Assembly (NCBI GenBank): GCA_028705705.1
Contig: JAQWCZ010000038.1
Location: 1-12,274, forward strand
Length of the DNA: 12,274 bases
Direction: 5' to 3'
From: Paludibacter sp.
GTDB lineage: Bacteria; Bacteroidota; Bacteroidia; Bacteroidales; Paludibacteraceae
Below the pieces are notes generated by a model, which had not been told where the DNA came from, did not search any database, and saw only the letters and a program-made list of their open reading frames with translations. Of this stretch, positions 1 through 6,812 are shown one piece after another. A program made the translations under genes and the position numbers. Every line of letters begins with the position of its first letter. Position 1 is the stretch's first letter.

Positions 1-273
1 CATTTCAGTAGAAATAGCGGGATCAATCCTGACTGAGTTCCAGTGTTTTTTATTGAAGTGATACGCAGGTGTGATGCAATCAAATTGCTCACGCAAAGCA
101 ATTGCCTTTTCCGGATCACATTTCAATGCAATTTGAGTTTCGGGATTATCCAGCGGAATGAGTGCAAACATTTTTCCCTGAACTTTCAGTACCAGAGATA
201 CGTCGTCGAAAGGAAAGTGTTCGGTAACACCTTTTAAACTGATACAGTATTCACGGAGTTCTTCCAGGTTCAT
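1..273 (-). CDS. MmcQ/YjbR family protein, N-terminal part (runs off left edge)
   Basis: The frame opens at an ATG (complement of 271-273) and stays open for 91 codons to the edge, so the C-terminus is missing. The translation begins MNLEELREYCISLKGVTEHF and carries the hallmarks of the small MmcQ/YjbR (DUF419) family: the start LEELREYC, the PFDD segment (21-24), GKMFALI (33-39), LKCDPEKA (50-57), and Y71 with NKKHW (74-78). Family members are usually about 115-120 residues, so roughly three quarters is present. Some members are described as having a DNA-binding-like fold, but the cellular role is poorly known and nothing here clarifies it. It lies downstream of asd on the same strand across a 115-bp repeat-rich spacer and could be read from the asd promoter. 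Family assignment is firm; function is open. Confidence 0.85.
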   Translation of the reverse strand, partial: MNLEELREYCISLKGVTEHFPFDDVSLVLKVQGKMFALIPLDNPETQIALKCDPEKAIALREQFDCITPAYHFNKKHWNSVRIDPAISTEM

Positions 274-289
274 GACGTTTGGAGGAGAG

Positions 290-387
290 TTGTTAGTTAG
301 TTGTTAATTGTTAGTGGTAAGTGGTCAGTTATTGTGTTTTTTTAACTCTTAAACCAATAACTAACCACTATCCATTAACCACTATCC
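290..387. repeat. Degenerate TTAGTGG/CCACTAA repeats with an imperfect inverted repeat
   Basis: Most of the asd-to-MmcQ spacer is low complexity. The left side is GTTAGT/GTTAAT units. The right side holds two direct copies of TAACCACTATCC at 362-373 and 376-387, 14 bp apart. The two sides are inverted: 311-333 matches the reverse complement of 356-378 at 19 of 23 positions around a 22-base spacer, so RNA from either strand could form a long imperfect stem. There is no clear GC-rich stem followed by a T run on the minus strand, so a normal intrinsic terminator is not evident. It may be a dispersed intergenic repeat; one copy cannot show that. Confidence 0.7.
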
Positions 388-388
388 G

Positions 389-1399
389 CTATTTAATATC
401 CCCTTCGGCAATCAGATATTCAGCTATCTGAACAGCATTCAGGGCAGCGCCTTTCTTGATTTGGTCGCTCACACACCAGAAGGTAATACCATTCGGGTTT
501 GCCAGGTCTTTGCGGATACGACCCACATGAACCGGATCTTTTCCCGACAGGAACAAGGGCATTGGATATTTCTTCTCAGCCGGGTTGTCGATAACCTCCA
601 CTCCCGGAGCAGCAGCAAAAGCAGCACGGGCTTCTTCAACAGAAATAGGTCTTTCTGTTTCAGCCCAAACGCTTTCTGAATGAGCGCGTAAAGCCGGAAC
701 ACGTACGCAGGTAGCACTTACTTCTACATCCGAATGCATGATCTTACGTGTTTCGTGATACATTTTCATTTCTTCCTTGGTATATCCATTCTCCATGAAT
801 ACATCTACCTGAGGAATCAGGTTATATGCTAACTGATAGGCAAATTTATTCACAGTAACTTCTTCACCTGTAACTATCTGTCGATACTGAAGTTCAAGTT
901 CATCCATAGCTGCAGCGCCCGCTCCTGAAGCAGCCTGGTAAGTTGAAACATGAACACGTTTAATGTGTGACAGATTTTCAATTGCTTTCAGGGCAACAAC
1001 CATTTGAATGGTTGTACAGTTGGGGTTTGCGATGATACCACGCGTACGACTCTTCGCATCAGCAGCATTCACTTCAGGAACAACCAAAGGTATATCATTT
1101 TCCATACGGAAAGCGCTTGAATTGTCGATCATCACAGCTCCGAATTTGGTAATATCTTCAGCGTATTCTTTTGAAATACTTGCTCCGGCAGATGTAAATA
1201 CGATATCAAAATCCTTGAAATCATCCCCGTGTTTTAATTCTTTCACGGTTAATTTCTGTTTTTTGAACTCATACACATTTCCCGCACTGCGTGAAGAACC
1301 AAATAAAGCTAATTCTGTCAGGGGAAAATTACGCTCTGCGAGTACGCGTAAAAACTCCTGGCCTACGGCGCCGCTGGCACCAACAATTGCTACTTTCAT
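389..1399 (-). CDS. asd: Aspartate-semialdehyde dehydrogenase
   Basis: The protein is 336 residues, the normal length. It catalyses NADPH-dependent reduction of aspartyl phosphate to aspartate semialdehyde in the cytoplasm, the branch point toward lysine/diaminopimelate, threonine and methionine. Visible signatures are the N-terminal nucleotide-binding loop GASGAVGQ (7-14), the active-site cysteine C128 in NPNCTT, the [10 protein letters not shown] segment with Q155, and the RVPALRAHS segment with H240. These match the catalytic Cys, Gln and His of the family by position. No catalytic residue appears to be lost. The ATG is preceded by an A-rich stretch rather than a Shine-Dalgarno site, as is common in this phylum. 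A promoter match lies about 115-145 bp upstream. The neighbouring genes (MmcQ/YjbR downstream, a surface protein divergent) have no obvious link to amino-acid synthesis. Confidence 0.96.
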   Translation of the reverse strand: MKVAIVGASGAVGQEFLRVLAERNFPLTELALFGSSRSAGNVYEFKKQKLTVKELKHGDDFKDFDIVFTSAGASISKEYAEDITKFGAVMIDNSSAFRMENDIPLVVPEVNAADAKSRTRGIIANPNCTTIQMVVALKAIENLSHIKRVHVSTYQAASGAGAAAMDELELQYRQIVTGEEVTVNKFAYQLAYNLIPQVDVFMENGYTKEEMKMYHETRKIMHSDVEVSATCVRVPALRAHSESVWAETERPISVEEARAAFAAAPGVEVIDNPAEKKYPMPLFLSGKDPVHVGRIRKDLANPNGITFWCVSDQIKKGAALNAVQIAEYLIAEGDIK

Positions 1400-1430
1400 T
1401 TTTTTAATTTATTTTATGGTGATTTCTGTT

Positions 1431-1458
1431 TTTGCTATTTCTAAAAAATATACCTTTG
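1431..1458 (+). promoter_or_regulatory. Candidate Bacteroidota promoter for the lamin-tail protein
   Basis: A TACCTTTG at 1451-1458 matches the -7 consensus TAnnTTTG and is followed by CA. A TTTG at 1431-1434 could be the -33 element, but the 16-bp gap is shorter than the usual 19 or so. Transcription would start near 1465, leaving a leader of about 80 nt before the ATG at 1548. This is a motif match only. Confidence 0.4.
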
Positions 1459-1512
1459 CAATGGTTATTTAAACCTAAACCAATCAGTTGTTTAAGCTAT
1501 ATTTAGCGACTG

Positions 1513-1543
1513 CAAAAGTAATTCATTTTAATAGATTTGACAA
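1513..1543 (-). promoter_or_regulatory. Candidate Bacteroidota promoter for asd
   Basis: On the minus strand TACTTTTG (complement of 1513-1520) fits TAnnTTTG and is followed by CA. TTGT (complement of 1540-1543) lies 19 bp upstream, the expected spacing for a weak -33 TTTG. The start point would be near 1506, about 107 nt before the asd ATG. The site lies just upstream of the ATG of the divergent gene at 1548, which supports that ATG over the TTG at 1488. Confidence 0.45.
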
Positions 1544-1547
1544 CCGT

Positions 1548-3335
1548 ATGAAAAATTACATGCTGTTTTTTTTGTTTTTTACGCCATTTTTTAGTTTTGC
1601 CCAGGTCACAGAATCATTTTTTGATGGAAATTTCACTCAAAATCCAGCCTGGTTGGGTATTGAATCCAATTTTAAAGTGAATCAAGCATTTCAGCTACAG
1701 TCTTCAGCGCAGGTTGCTTCCACCTCTTACCTTTTTACTTCTTCACAAGCCATTGAAAACACGGTTTGGGAATGTAAGTTAAGACTTGATTACCCGACTT
1801 CTTCATCGAATTATGCTTGTGTTTATATTATTTCTAATGCTTGTAAATTAGAAAACGGATTAAAAGGATATTTTGTTCAGGTTGGGGGAACTAATGATGA
1901 AGTATCTTTGTATTTACAAGAAGGCACACAAAAGATAAAAATCATCGACGGAGTCGATAAACGAACAGAAGGTAAGTCTCTAGAAATCAGTTTGAAGGTC
2001 AACCGTGATAGCCTGTCTGTTTTTCGGTTGTATTCAAAGCTTCCATCAGAAGCGGAATATATGTTTGAAGGAGAGACGCAAAACAGCAAAGTATTGAAAT
2101 CGAAGTATTTTGGTCTTTCATATACCAACACCTCAACAACTGGCAATTGTTATTATTTCGATGACATACAGGTGACAGGTTCAAAGGTTAATGACCTGAT
2201 ACCTCCAGAATTGAATAATTTGGAAATTAAAAATCCCGATAAACTTAATTTTCAATTCTCAGAACCTGTTGATTGTTCTGATCTTAAGATAAAAATTGAT
2301 GGAGAATTTGTTCGTATTTTACATCAACAGATTGCAGAAAATATGGAAACAGTGCAGATAGAAGTAGATTGGGAGTTTCAGACAAGTAAAAGATATGTTA
2401 TTGAGGTATTTGGTTTGAAAGACGAAGCGGGGAATTTACTTCTTAAAAATAAAAGGACAGTGGGTGTGAAAGAATCCATCTGTCCAGGTGATGTGGTTTT
2501 TAATGAAGTAATGTTTCATCACGCAGATTCATCTGCTGAATATATAGAATTTTACAACAGGTCTGAAAAGGTGATTGATCTGTCCGGGATGATATTTACA
2601 ACAAGAAAATCTGACGGATCACTTAACTCCGGTATAAAAATTCCTGTTAATTCATGGATGTTCCCCAAAGAATATCTTGCTTTTACGAGCGATACTACTG
2701 CAGTAATCAATCATCATACTTGTCCGGATGGAGTCAATCTTATCCAAACCGACTGGAATACCTTGAATAATGAATCAGCAACCCTTATACTTACAAATTC
2801 CAATAAAGATACAATTTTTGATGAGTTTAGTTATCAGGAGTCCATGCATCATGTGCTGGTAAAGAATCCCAAAGGAGTTGCGCTCGAACGAGTTTACGCT
2901 GAACTACCAACACCGGATTTGAGAAACTGGCATTCGGCAGCAAGTTCTCATAATTACGGGACACCGGGTTTCATAAATTCACAGCACAGAAATACTGATG
3001 TTTCAATAGATGAACAGGAGAAAAACTTTTATTTTGAAAACCAGGTTTTTTCTCCTGATAATGATGGAGATAATGATGTATGTGTATTGTACTTTAAACT
3101 ACCGAATGCAGGTTATATAATCAATATTGCCATTTTGACTCCAGGCGGTGAAAAAGTATATGACCTGGCAAAGCAGTTTTTATCAGGGCAACAAGGTTTT
3201 TTTACCTGGGATGGACGTAATCAAAAAGGAAAGGTTTCGAATATTGGAGTATATGTTTTTTATGTCGAGTTTTTTCATCCAGAAACTGGAAAAAGGAAGA
3301 ACAGTAAACTTCCGATTGTGCTTACTTCGCGATAA
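1548..3335 (+). CDS. Secreted lamin-tail-domain protein with gliding/FlgD-type C-terminus
   Basis: The 595-residue protein starts at an ATG that opens a clear signal peptide (MKNYMLFFLFF then FSFAQ, cut likely before Q19). An in-frame TTG at 1488 would put 20 polar residues in front and cover the asd promoter, so it was rejected. Domains by eye: a LamG/concanavalin-like region (about 22-210, with SSSNYACVYI and GYFVQVGG); a Bacterial Ig-like segment (about 218-310, IPPELNNLEI, FSEPVD); a lamin tail domain (about 314-475, VVFNEVMFHH, AEYIEFYNRS, IDLSGM); and a C-terminal domain starting near FSPDNDGDND (501-510) and running through TWDGRNQKGK and GVYVFYVEFF. The last resembles FlgD-like or gliding-motility-associated C-terminal domains, which in this phylum often mark type IX secretion cargo. 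Surface location is inferred; the ligand is unknown. It is transcribed divergently from asd and ends 38 bp before the next promoter motif. Confidence 0.85.
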   Translation: MKNYMLFFLFFTPFFSFAQVTESFFDGNFTQNPAWLGIESNFKVNQAFQLQSSAQVASTSYLFTSSQAIENTVWECKLRLDYPTSSSNYACVYIISNACKLENGLKGYFVQVGGTNDEVSLYLQEGTQKIKIIDGVDKRTEGKSLEISLKVNRDSLSVFRLYSKLPSEAEYMFEGETQNSKVLKSKYFGLSYTNTSTTGNCYYFDDIQVTGSKVNDLIPPELNNLEIKNPDKLNFQFSEPVDCSDLKIKIDGEFVRILHQQIAENMETVQIEVDWEFQTSKRYVIEVFGLKDEAGNLLLKNKRTVGVKESICPGDVVFNEVMFHHADSSAEYIEFYNRSEKVIDLSGMIFTTRKSDGSLNSGIKIPVNSWMFPKEYLAFTSDTTAVINHHTCPDGVNLIQTDWNTLNNESATLILTNSNKDTIFDEFSYQESMHHVLVKNPKGVALERVYAELPTPDLRNWHSAASSHNYGTPGFINSQHRNTDVSIDEQEKNFYFENQVFSPDNDGDNDVCVLYFKLPNAGYIINIAILTPGGEKVYDLAKQFLSGQQGFFTWDGRNQKGKVSNIGVYVFYVEFFHPETGKRKNSKLPIVLTSR

Positions 3336-3373
3336 TTTTGTAATAATTAACACCTAATATCCGATAAATCAGC

Positions 3374-3381
3374 TATCTTTG
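3374..3381 (+). promoter_or_regulatory. Candidate -7 element for the FKBP operon
   Basis: TATCTTTG matches TAnnTTTG and is followed by CA. It is 31 bp before the ATG of the first FKBP gene, giving a leader of about 25 nt. No good -33 TTTG is seen at the expected distance. An in-frame TTG at 3379 lies inside this element and is not a credible start. Confidence 0.45.
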
Positions 3382-3411
3382 CACACGTTTAAAAAATTCA
3401 AACAAAGATTA

Positions 3412-3996
3412 ATGGATAAAATAAGTTACGCGTTGGGGATTAGTTTGGGAAATAATCTAAAAAACAGCGGTTTTGAAGGGTTGAATTATCAAAAGCTTTC
3501 CGCAGGAATCAAACATGTGATACAGGAAGAGCAATTGGAAATGAGTATACAGGAAGCCCAGGCTATCATCAACGATTATTTTCAACAATTACAGGAAAAG
3601 GCATTTGAACATAATATTAAAGAAGGTAAAAATTTCCTGACTGAAAATGCCAAAAGAGCTGAAGTAAAAACCACCGCAAGCGGACTACAATACGAAATTA
3701 TAGAAGAAGGAAACGGTCAAAAACCGGCAGCCTCAGATCGTGTAAAAGTACATTATCACGGTACCTTAATTAACGGCAATGTATTTGACAGTTCAGTAAA
3801 TCGTGGTGAACCTGCAACATTTGGTGTAACCCAGGTTATTCAAGGGTGGGTGGAAGCCTTGCAACTGATGCCTGTCGGTTCAAAATGGAAACTGTTTATT
3901 CCCTCAGAACTAGCCTATGGGGCTCAGGGTGCCGGTCAGTCCATCGCACCTCATACAACCCTGATTTTTGAAGTCGAACTGCTTGATATAGTATAA
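3412..3996 (+). CDS. FKBP-type peptidyl-prolyl isomerase, Mip/FkpA-like, apparently cytoplasmic
   Basis: The 194-residue protein starts directly at MDKISYALGISLG, the opening of the Mip/FkpA helical dimerisation domain, with no signal peptide. The upstream TTG at 3379 adds only polar residues and overlaps the promoter motif, so the ATG is preferred. The N-terminal helical part covers about 1-75. The linker has the FLTENAK and TTASGLQYE motifs, and the FKBP domain spans about 105-194. Residues expected in the FKBP pocket are present: Y115, F125-D126, V142-I143, W146, Y169 and F186, so proline cis-trans isomerase activity is likely. It is the first of four tandem paralogues, with the next gene 39 bp downstream. 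Lack of a signal peptide suggests a cytoplasmic folding role, unlike its three neighbours. Confidence 0.93.
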   Translation: MDKISYALGISLGNNLKNSGFEGLNYQKLSAGIKHVIQEEQLEMSIQEAQAIINDYFQQLQEKAFEHNIKEGKNFLTENAKRAEVKTTASGLQYEIIEEGNGQKPAASDRVKVHYHGTLINGNVFDSSVNRGEPATFGVTQVIQGWVEALQLMPVGSKWKLFIPSELAYGAQGAGQSIAPHTTLIFEVELLDIV

Positions 3997-4035
3997 ATCT
4001 GATAATTTTTCAAAAACAACATCAATAAAATTTAG

Positions 4036-4815
4036 ATGAAACGAATACTCCTCTTGATGCTAGCAATTTCAGTAGTTGTTGCTGCAGGTGCAAAAGAAAA
4101 GAAACCAAAAAAAGAAAAAAAATCAAAACAACAGATTGAAGTCGTCGCTCAACCAGTCAATATTTTTGCTAACGATGTTGATTCCATGAGTTATGCCTTG
4201 GCGGTGAATATTGCCTCTGATATGTTGAAAAATTTGAAAACACTGCCCAATGGCGCCTACAATAGTGAATTGTTTTTAAATGCCTTTAACGCGGTGATGA
4301 AAGGAGACTCAGTCTTGTTTTCAAAAGAAACCTCTCAATCCATTTTACAGCAATATTTTACTGCGGCTCAGGAAAAATTAGCAACTGAGAAAAAAGCAGA
4401 AGGCACTAAATTCTTGTCAGAGAACGCCAAAAATCCAGCCGTGCAAACAACCGCAAGTGGATTGCAATACATTGTGTTGACTGAAACAGATGGCTCCAAA
4501 CCCGCTGCAACTGATAAGGTCAAAGTACACTATGAAGGAACCTTGATTGATGGTACAAAATTCGACAGTTCATACGACAGAGGCGAGCCTATTGATCTCC
4601 AGTTAAATCAGGTAATTCCCGGTTGGACAGAAGGAATACAATTGATGTCGGTTGGGTCAAAATATAAATTCTTTATTCCATACGAACTGGGTTATGGAGA
4701 ACAAGGAGCCGGAGGGGTAATACCTCCTTTCGCCACCCTGATATTTACGGTAGAATTATTGGAAATTAATCCTCCTGCTATAACAGATCAAGTTAAAGAA
4801 CTAGAAATTAAATAA
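4036..4815 (+). CDS. FKBP-type peptidyl-prolyl isomerase, exported
   Basis: The 259-residue protein has an N-terminal signal peptide ([19 protein letters not shown]) without a lipobox cysteine, so it is probably soluble in the periplasm. A strongly basic stretch follows at about 20-31 ([12 protein letters not shown]). The helical domain (about 48-120, [15 protein letters not shown]) leads to FLSENAK and TTASGLQY and then the FKBP domain (about 155-245). Pocket residues Y166, F176-D177, V193-I194, W197, Y220, I229 and F237 are kept, so the enzyme should be active. After the FKBP domain it has an extra tail of about 15 residues ([14 protein letters not shown]) that the other copies lack. It follows the first FKBP gene by 39 bp and precedes the next by 10 bp, consistent with one transcript. 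Confidence 0.93.
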   Translation: MKRILLLMLAISVVVAAGAKEKKPKKEKKSKQQIEVVAQPVNIFANDVDSMSYALAVNIASDMLKNLKTLPNGAYNSELFLNAFNAVMKGDSVLFSKETSQSILQQYFTAAQEKLATEKKAEGTKFLSENAKNPAVQTTASGLQYIVLTETDGSKPAATDKVKVHYEGTLIDGTKFDSSYDRGEPIDLQLNQVIPGWTEGIQLMSVGSKYKFFIPYELGYGEQGAGGVIPPFATLIFTVELLEINPPAITDQVKELEIK

Positions 4816-4825
4816 ATATACAAAT

Positions 4826-5299
4826 ATGAAAAAAAACAGTAATTTACTTTTAGCTGCAATTATGCTGGCTATTTTATCTTTCAGTTCATGTAAGGATATT
4901 AAACCAAAAGAAGTATCAATGAGTAACATGAATGATAGTATTAATTATACACTTGGTCAATGGCAAGGTGATGCGTTCAAACAGCAGTATTTTGCTGAAG
5001 ATGAAAACAATAAAAAAATGGAAGCTTTTATTGAATCCTTGGACAAAGCTTATAATAATAAAGGCGGAGATGAGATGTATGACCTGGGGTTACAGGTAGG
5101 TAAATATTTTAATGACCAAATAAAAAATGGTTATTTCGGTGATTCAACTTTAATTGGTGATATTGATATGGTGATGGTCGGATTAGTTAATGCTTTAAAT
5201 GACTATCAGGAAGTTATAACGTCATCACAGGCAGACTCAATAGTACAGACCGCACAAATGAAGGTTCATTCAAAAATGTATGGCTCACCTAATAATTAA
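4826..5299 (+). CDS. FKBP-family lipoprotein with N-terminal domain only (no isomerase domain)
   Basis: This 157-residue lipoprotein has a signal peptide ending in FSSC, with C22 as the likely lipidated residue. The mature part resembles the N-terminal half of the next gene's product: DSINY against DSLNY, a shared GDSTL (105-109), a following GLVNAL against GLINGI, and a C-terminal helix beginning with AD. It stops where that protein continues into its linker and FKBP domain, so every catalytic residue is absent. The end is marked by two consecutive TAA codons, and the 32-bp gap to the next gene leaves no room for a decayed FKBP domain. It looks like an intact short gene rather than a fresh truncation. 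It could act as a non-catalytic dimerisation partner of the adjacent lipoprotein FKBP; that role is inferred. I know of no named family for this form. Confidence 0.8.
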   Translation: MKKNSNLLLAAIMLAILSFSSCKDIKPKEVSMSNMNDSINYTLGQWQGDAFKQQYFAEDENNKKMEAFIESLDKAYNNKGGDEMYDLGLQVGKYFNDQIKNGYFGDSTLIGDIDMVMVGLVNALNDYQEVITSSQADSIVQTAQMKVHSKMYGSPNN

Positions 5300-5331
5300 T
5301 AAAGTTAATTTACCTATTTAAAAACGAAAAT

Positions 5332-6195
5332 ATGAAACGAGTAAATATTATATTAGTATTTGTAGCAGTATTTGGACTGATAATGACTTCATGTTCAGAC
5401 TACAAAGAAAAGTCAGTAAAATTAACTTCTGATTTGGATAGTCTCAATTATGCTTTTGGATATGTTAATGGTAAGATTATTAAAGATTACCATTTACAGA
5501 AAGATACAACTGGTAATGGATTAAAATCTCTGATGAAAGGAATCAAAGATGGACTAAAACAGAAAGAAGTTGCTGAAGAAATGAAGCAAGCAGTTGATTT
5601 GGGTTCCATGATTGGTAACCAACTCAGAACAAATACAAATTTTTACGGAGATTCAACTCTAACTCTTGATTATCAACTGCTCAGACAGGGATTAATAAAT
5701 GGAATAGCTGGAACTGATTCCACCGGTATGAGTGCAGACCAGGCCAGAGATTATTTCAATGGAACCATGGAAGCAATTCAAACAAAGAAAATGGAGGCTC
5801 AGTATAAGGACAATAAAGAAGCTGGACAAAAATTTCTGGCTGAAAATGCTAAAAAAGAAGGTGTTGTAACAACAGCATCCGGATTACAATACGAGGTAAT
5901 TAAGCAAGGGAATGGTCCACTGCCAAAAGAAACGGATAAGGTAAAAGTACATTATCATGGAACATTGGTTGATGGTACTGTTTTTGATAGTTCTGTAGAT
6001 CGTGGTCAACCTGCTGAATTTGGTGTGAATCAGGTAATCAAAGGTTGGGTTGAAGGGCTTCAACTGATGCCGGTAGGTTCAAAATACAAATTATATATTC
6101 CGCAGGAACTGGCTTATGGTTCTCAATCACAAGGACAAATCAAACCTTTCTCTACCTTGATTTTTGAAGTAGAATTAATTGAAATTGTAAAATAA
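5332..6195 (+). CDS. FKBP-type peptidyl-prolyl isomerase lipoprotein
   Basis: The 287-residue protein has a lipoprotein signal peptide ending in MTSC, with C21 the lipidated residue, so it is membrane-anchored and periplasm- or surface-facing. The N-terminal helical region (about 29-160) is much longer than in the first two paralogues and appears to hold two units: one starting [10 protein letters not shown] (38-47) and one starting [10 protein letters not shown] (88-97). The linker has FLAENAK and TTASGLQYE, and the FKBP domain spans about 196-287. Pocket residues Y208, F218-D219, V235-I236, W239, Y262 and F278 are present, so it should be active. It is the last of the four FKBP genes, 32 bp after the isomerase-less paralogue. 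A new promoter and regulator gene follow after 68 bp. Confidence 0.94.
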   Translation: MKRVNIILVFVAVFGLIMTSCSDYKEKSVKLTSDLDSLNYAFGYVNGKIIKDYHLQKDTTGNGLKSLMKGIKDGLKQKEVAEEMKQAVDLGSMIGNQLRTNTNFYGDSTLTLDYQLLRQGLINGIAGTDSTGMSADQARDYFNGTMEAIQTKKMEAQYKDNKEAGQKFLAENAKKEGVVTTASGLQYEVIKQGNGPLPKETDKVKVHYHGTLVDGTVFDSSVDRGQPAEFGVNQVIKGWVEGLQLMPVGSKYKLYIPQELAYGSQSQGQIKPFSTLIFEVELIEIVK

Positions 6196-6207
6196 ATAAA
6201 GGAGTTT

Positions 6208-6223
6208 TAAACAATATTGTTTA
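6208..6223. promoter_or_regulatory. Perfect 16-bp palindrome, candidate operator
   Basis: TAAACAATATTGTTTA reads the same on both strands. It overlaps the first two bases of the -7 match at 6222-6229 and sits about 40 bp before the ATG of an Lrp/AsnC-family gene. Regulators of this family commonly control their own promoters through short AT-rich palindromes, so autoregulation is a reasonable inference. It is too AT-rich and lacks the T run expected of a terminator for the FKBP operon. Confidence 0.5.
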
Positions 6224-6229
6224 TATTTG
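6222..6229 (+). promoter_or_regulatory. Candidate -7 element for the Lrp/AsnC-family gene
   Basis: TATATTTG matches TAnnTTTG and is followed by C, as at the other three promoter candidates here. The likely leader is about 30 nt. No TTTG is seen at the usual -33 position, where the palindrome lies nearby instead. Confidence 0.45.
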
Positions 6230-6263
6230 CTCCATAAATGATATTTTCAGTTTAATTATCTAT

Positions 6264-6719
6264 ATGGAAAAAATTGATCAGTTAGATCGCAAGATCATGC
6301 GCATTATCAGTCAAAATGCTCGCATGCCTTTTAAAGACGTAGCTGAAGAGTGTGGGGTTTCCCGTGCTGCAATTCATCAACGTGTACAGCGGCTCATTGA
6401 TATGAATGTAATTACCGGTTCAGGATATACAGTAAATCCAAAGATGCTCGGCTACCAGATTTGCGTGTATATAGGTATCACCCTTGAACGTGGTTCTATG
6501 TATAAGGAAGTGGTTAAAGAATTGGAAAGGATTCCTGAAATTGTTGAATCACAATACACACTGGGACATTACACCATATTGATTAAACTGTATGCCAAAA
6601 ATGATGAACATTTGATGGAATTGCTGAACGGAAAAATTCAGGAAATTCCCGGTGTGGCTGCCACGGAGACACTTACATCATTAGATCAGCGTATTAGAAG
6701 AACAATACCGATAGAATAA
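6264..6719 (+). CDS. Lrp/AsnC family transcriptional regulator
   Basis: The 151-residue protein has the standard size and two-part layout. The N-terminal winged helix-turn-helix opens with the family start QLDRKIMRIISQNAR (6-20), and the recognition region is DVAEECGVSRAAIHQRVQRL (25-44). The C-terminal effector-binding and oligomerisation (RAM) domain covers about 65-148, with the conserved GHYTILIKLYAKND segment (101-114) near the usual Gly-x-x-Asp position; here the Asp is replaced by Thr. Such proteins bind DNA as dimers or higher oligomers and often sense amino acids. The ligand cannot be read from the sequence. It follows the FKBP array by 68 bp with its own promoter-like site and palindrome, and precedes trpS, which makes an amino-acid link tempting but unproven. 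Confidence 0.93.
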   Translation: MEKIDQLDRKIMRIISQNARMPFKDVAEECGVSRAAIHQRVQRLIDMNVITGSGYTVNPKMLGYQICVYIGITLERGSMYKEVVKELERIPEIVESQYTLGHYTILIKLYAKNDEHLMELLNGKIQEIPGVAATETLTSLDQRIRRTIPIE

Positions 6720-6745
6720 AATCGGATTAAAACAAAGACAACAGC

Positions 6746-6791
6746 AAACATGAGTAACATATAAGATTGATTATATGTTACTTGTGTTTTT
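6746..6791 (+). terminator. Long hairpin with short T run between regulator and trpS
   Basis: Bases 6746-6764 pair with 6771-6789 over 19 positions: 17 Watson-Crick pairs and two adjacent G-U wobbles, closed by the six-base loop GATTGA. The central 12 bp (6753-6764 with 6771-6782) are perfect. Five Ts at 6787-6791 follow or form the stem foot. It begins 27 bp after the regulator stop and ends 22 bp before the trpS ATG. The stem is AT-rich, so it may be a weak or bidirectional terminator, or a leader structure for trpS. Confidence 0.55.
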
Positions 6792-6812
6792 ATGATAATA
6801 TATTGAAGATTA

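Noticed and set aside
290..387. CRISPR-like array or mobile-element end
   Set aside because: The repeats are only about 12 bp, with 2-bp gaps rather than unique spacers, and no cas or transposase gene is near.
1008..1472. 154-codon plus-strand open frame opposite asd
   Set aside because: It is antisense to the highly conserved part of asd, has no recognisable domain, and crosses the asd start and the promoter region.
1488..1547. TTG-initiated extension of the lamin-tail protein
   Set aside because: It adds 20 residues in front of a clear signal peptide and would run through the asd promoter candidate. The ATG at 1548 is the better start.
3379..3411. TTG-initiated extension of the first FKBP gene
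   Set aside because: The TTG is inside the TATCTTTG promoter element and the added residues match nothing in the family.
4826..5299. Calling the isomerase-less FKBP-family gene a pseudogene
   Set aside because: It has a full signal peptide, lipobox, complete N-terminal domain and tandem stops, with no frameshifted FKBP remnant downstream.
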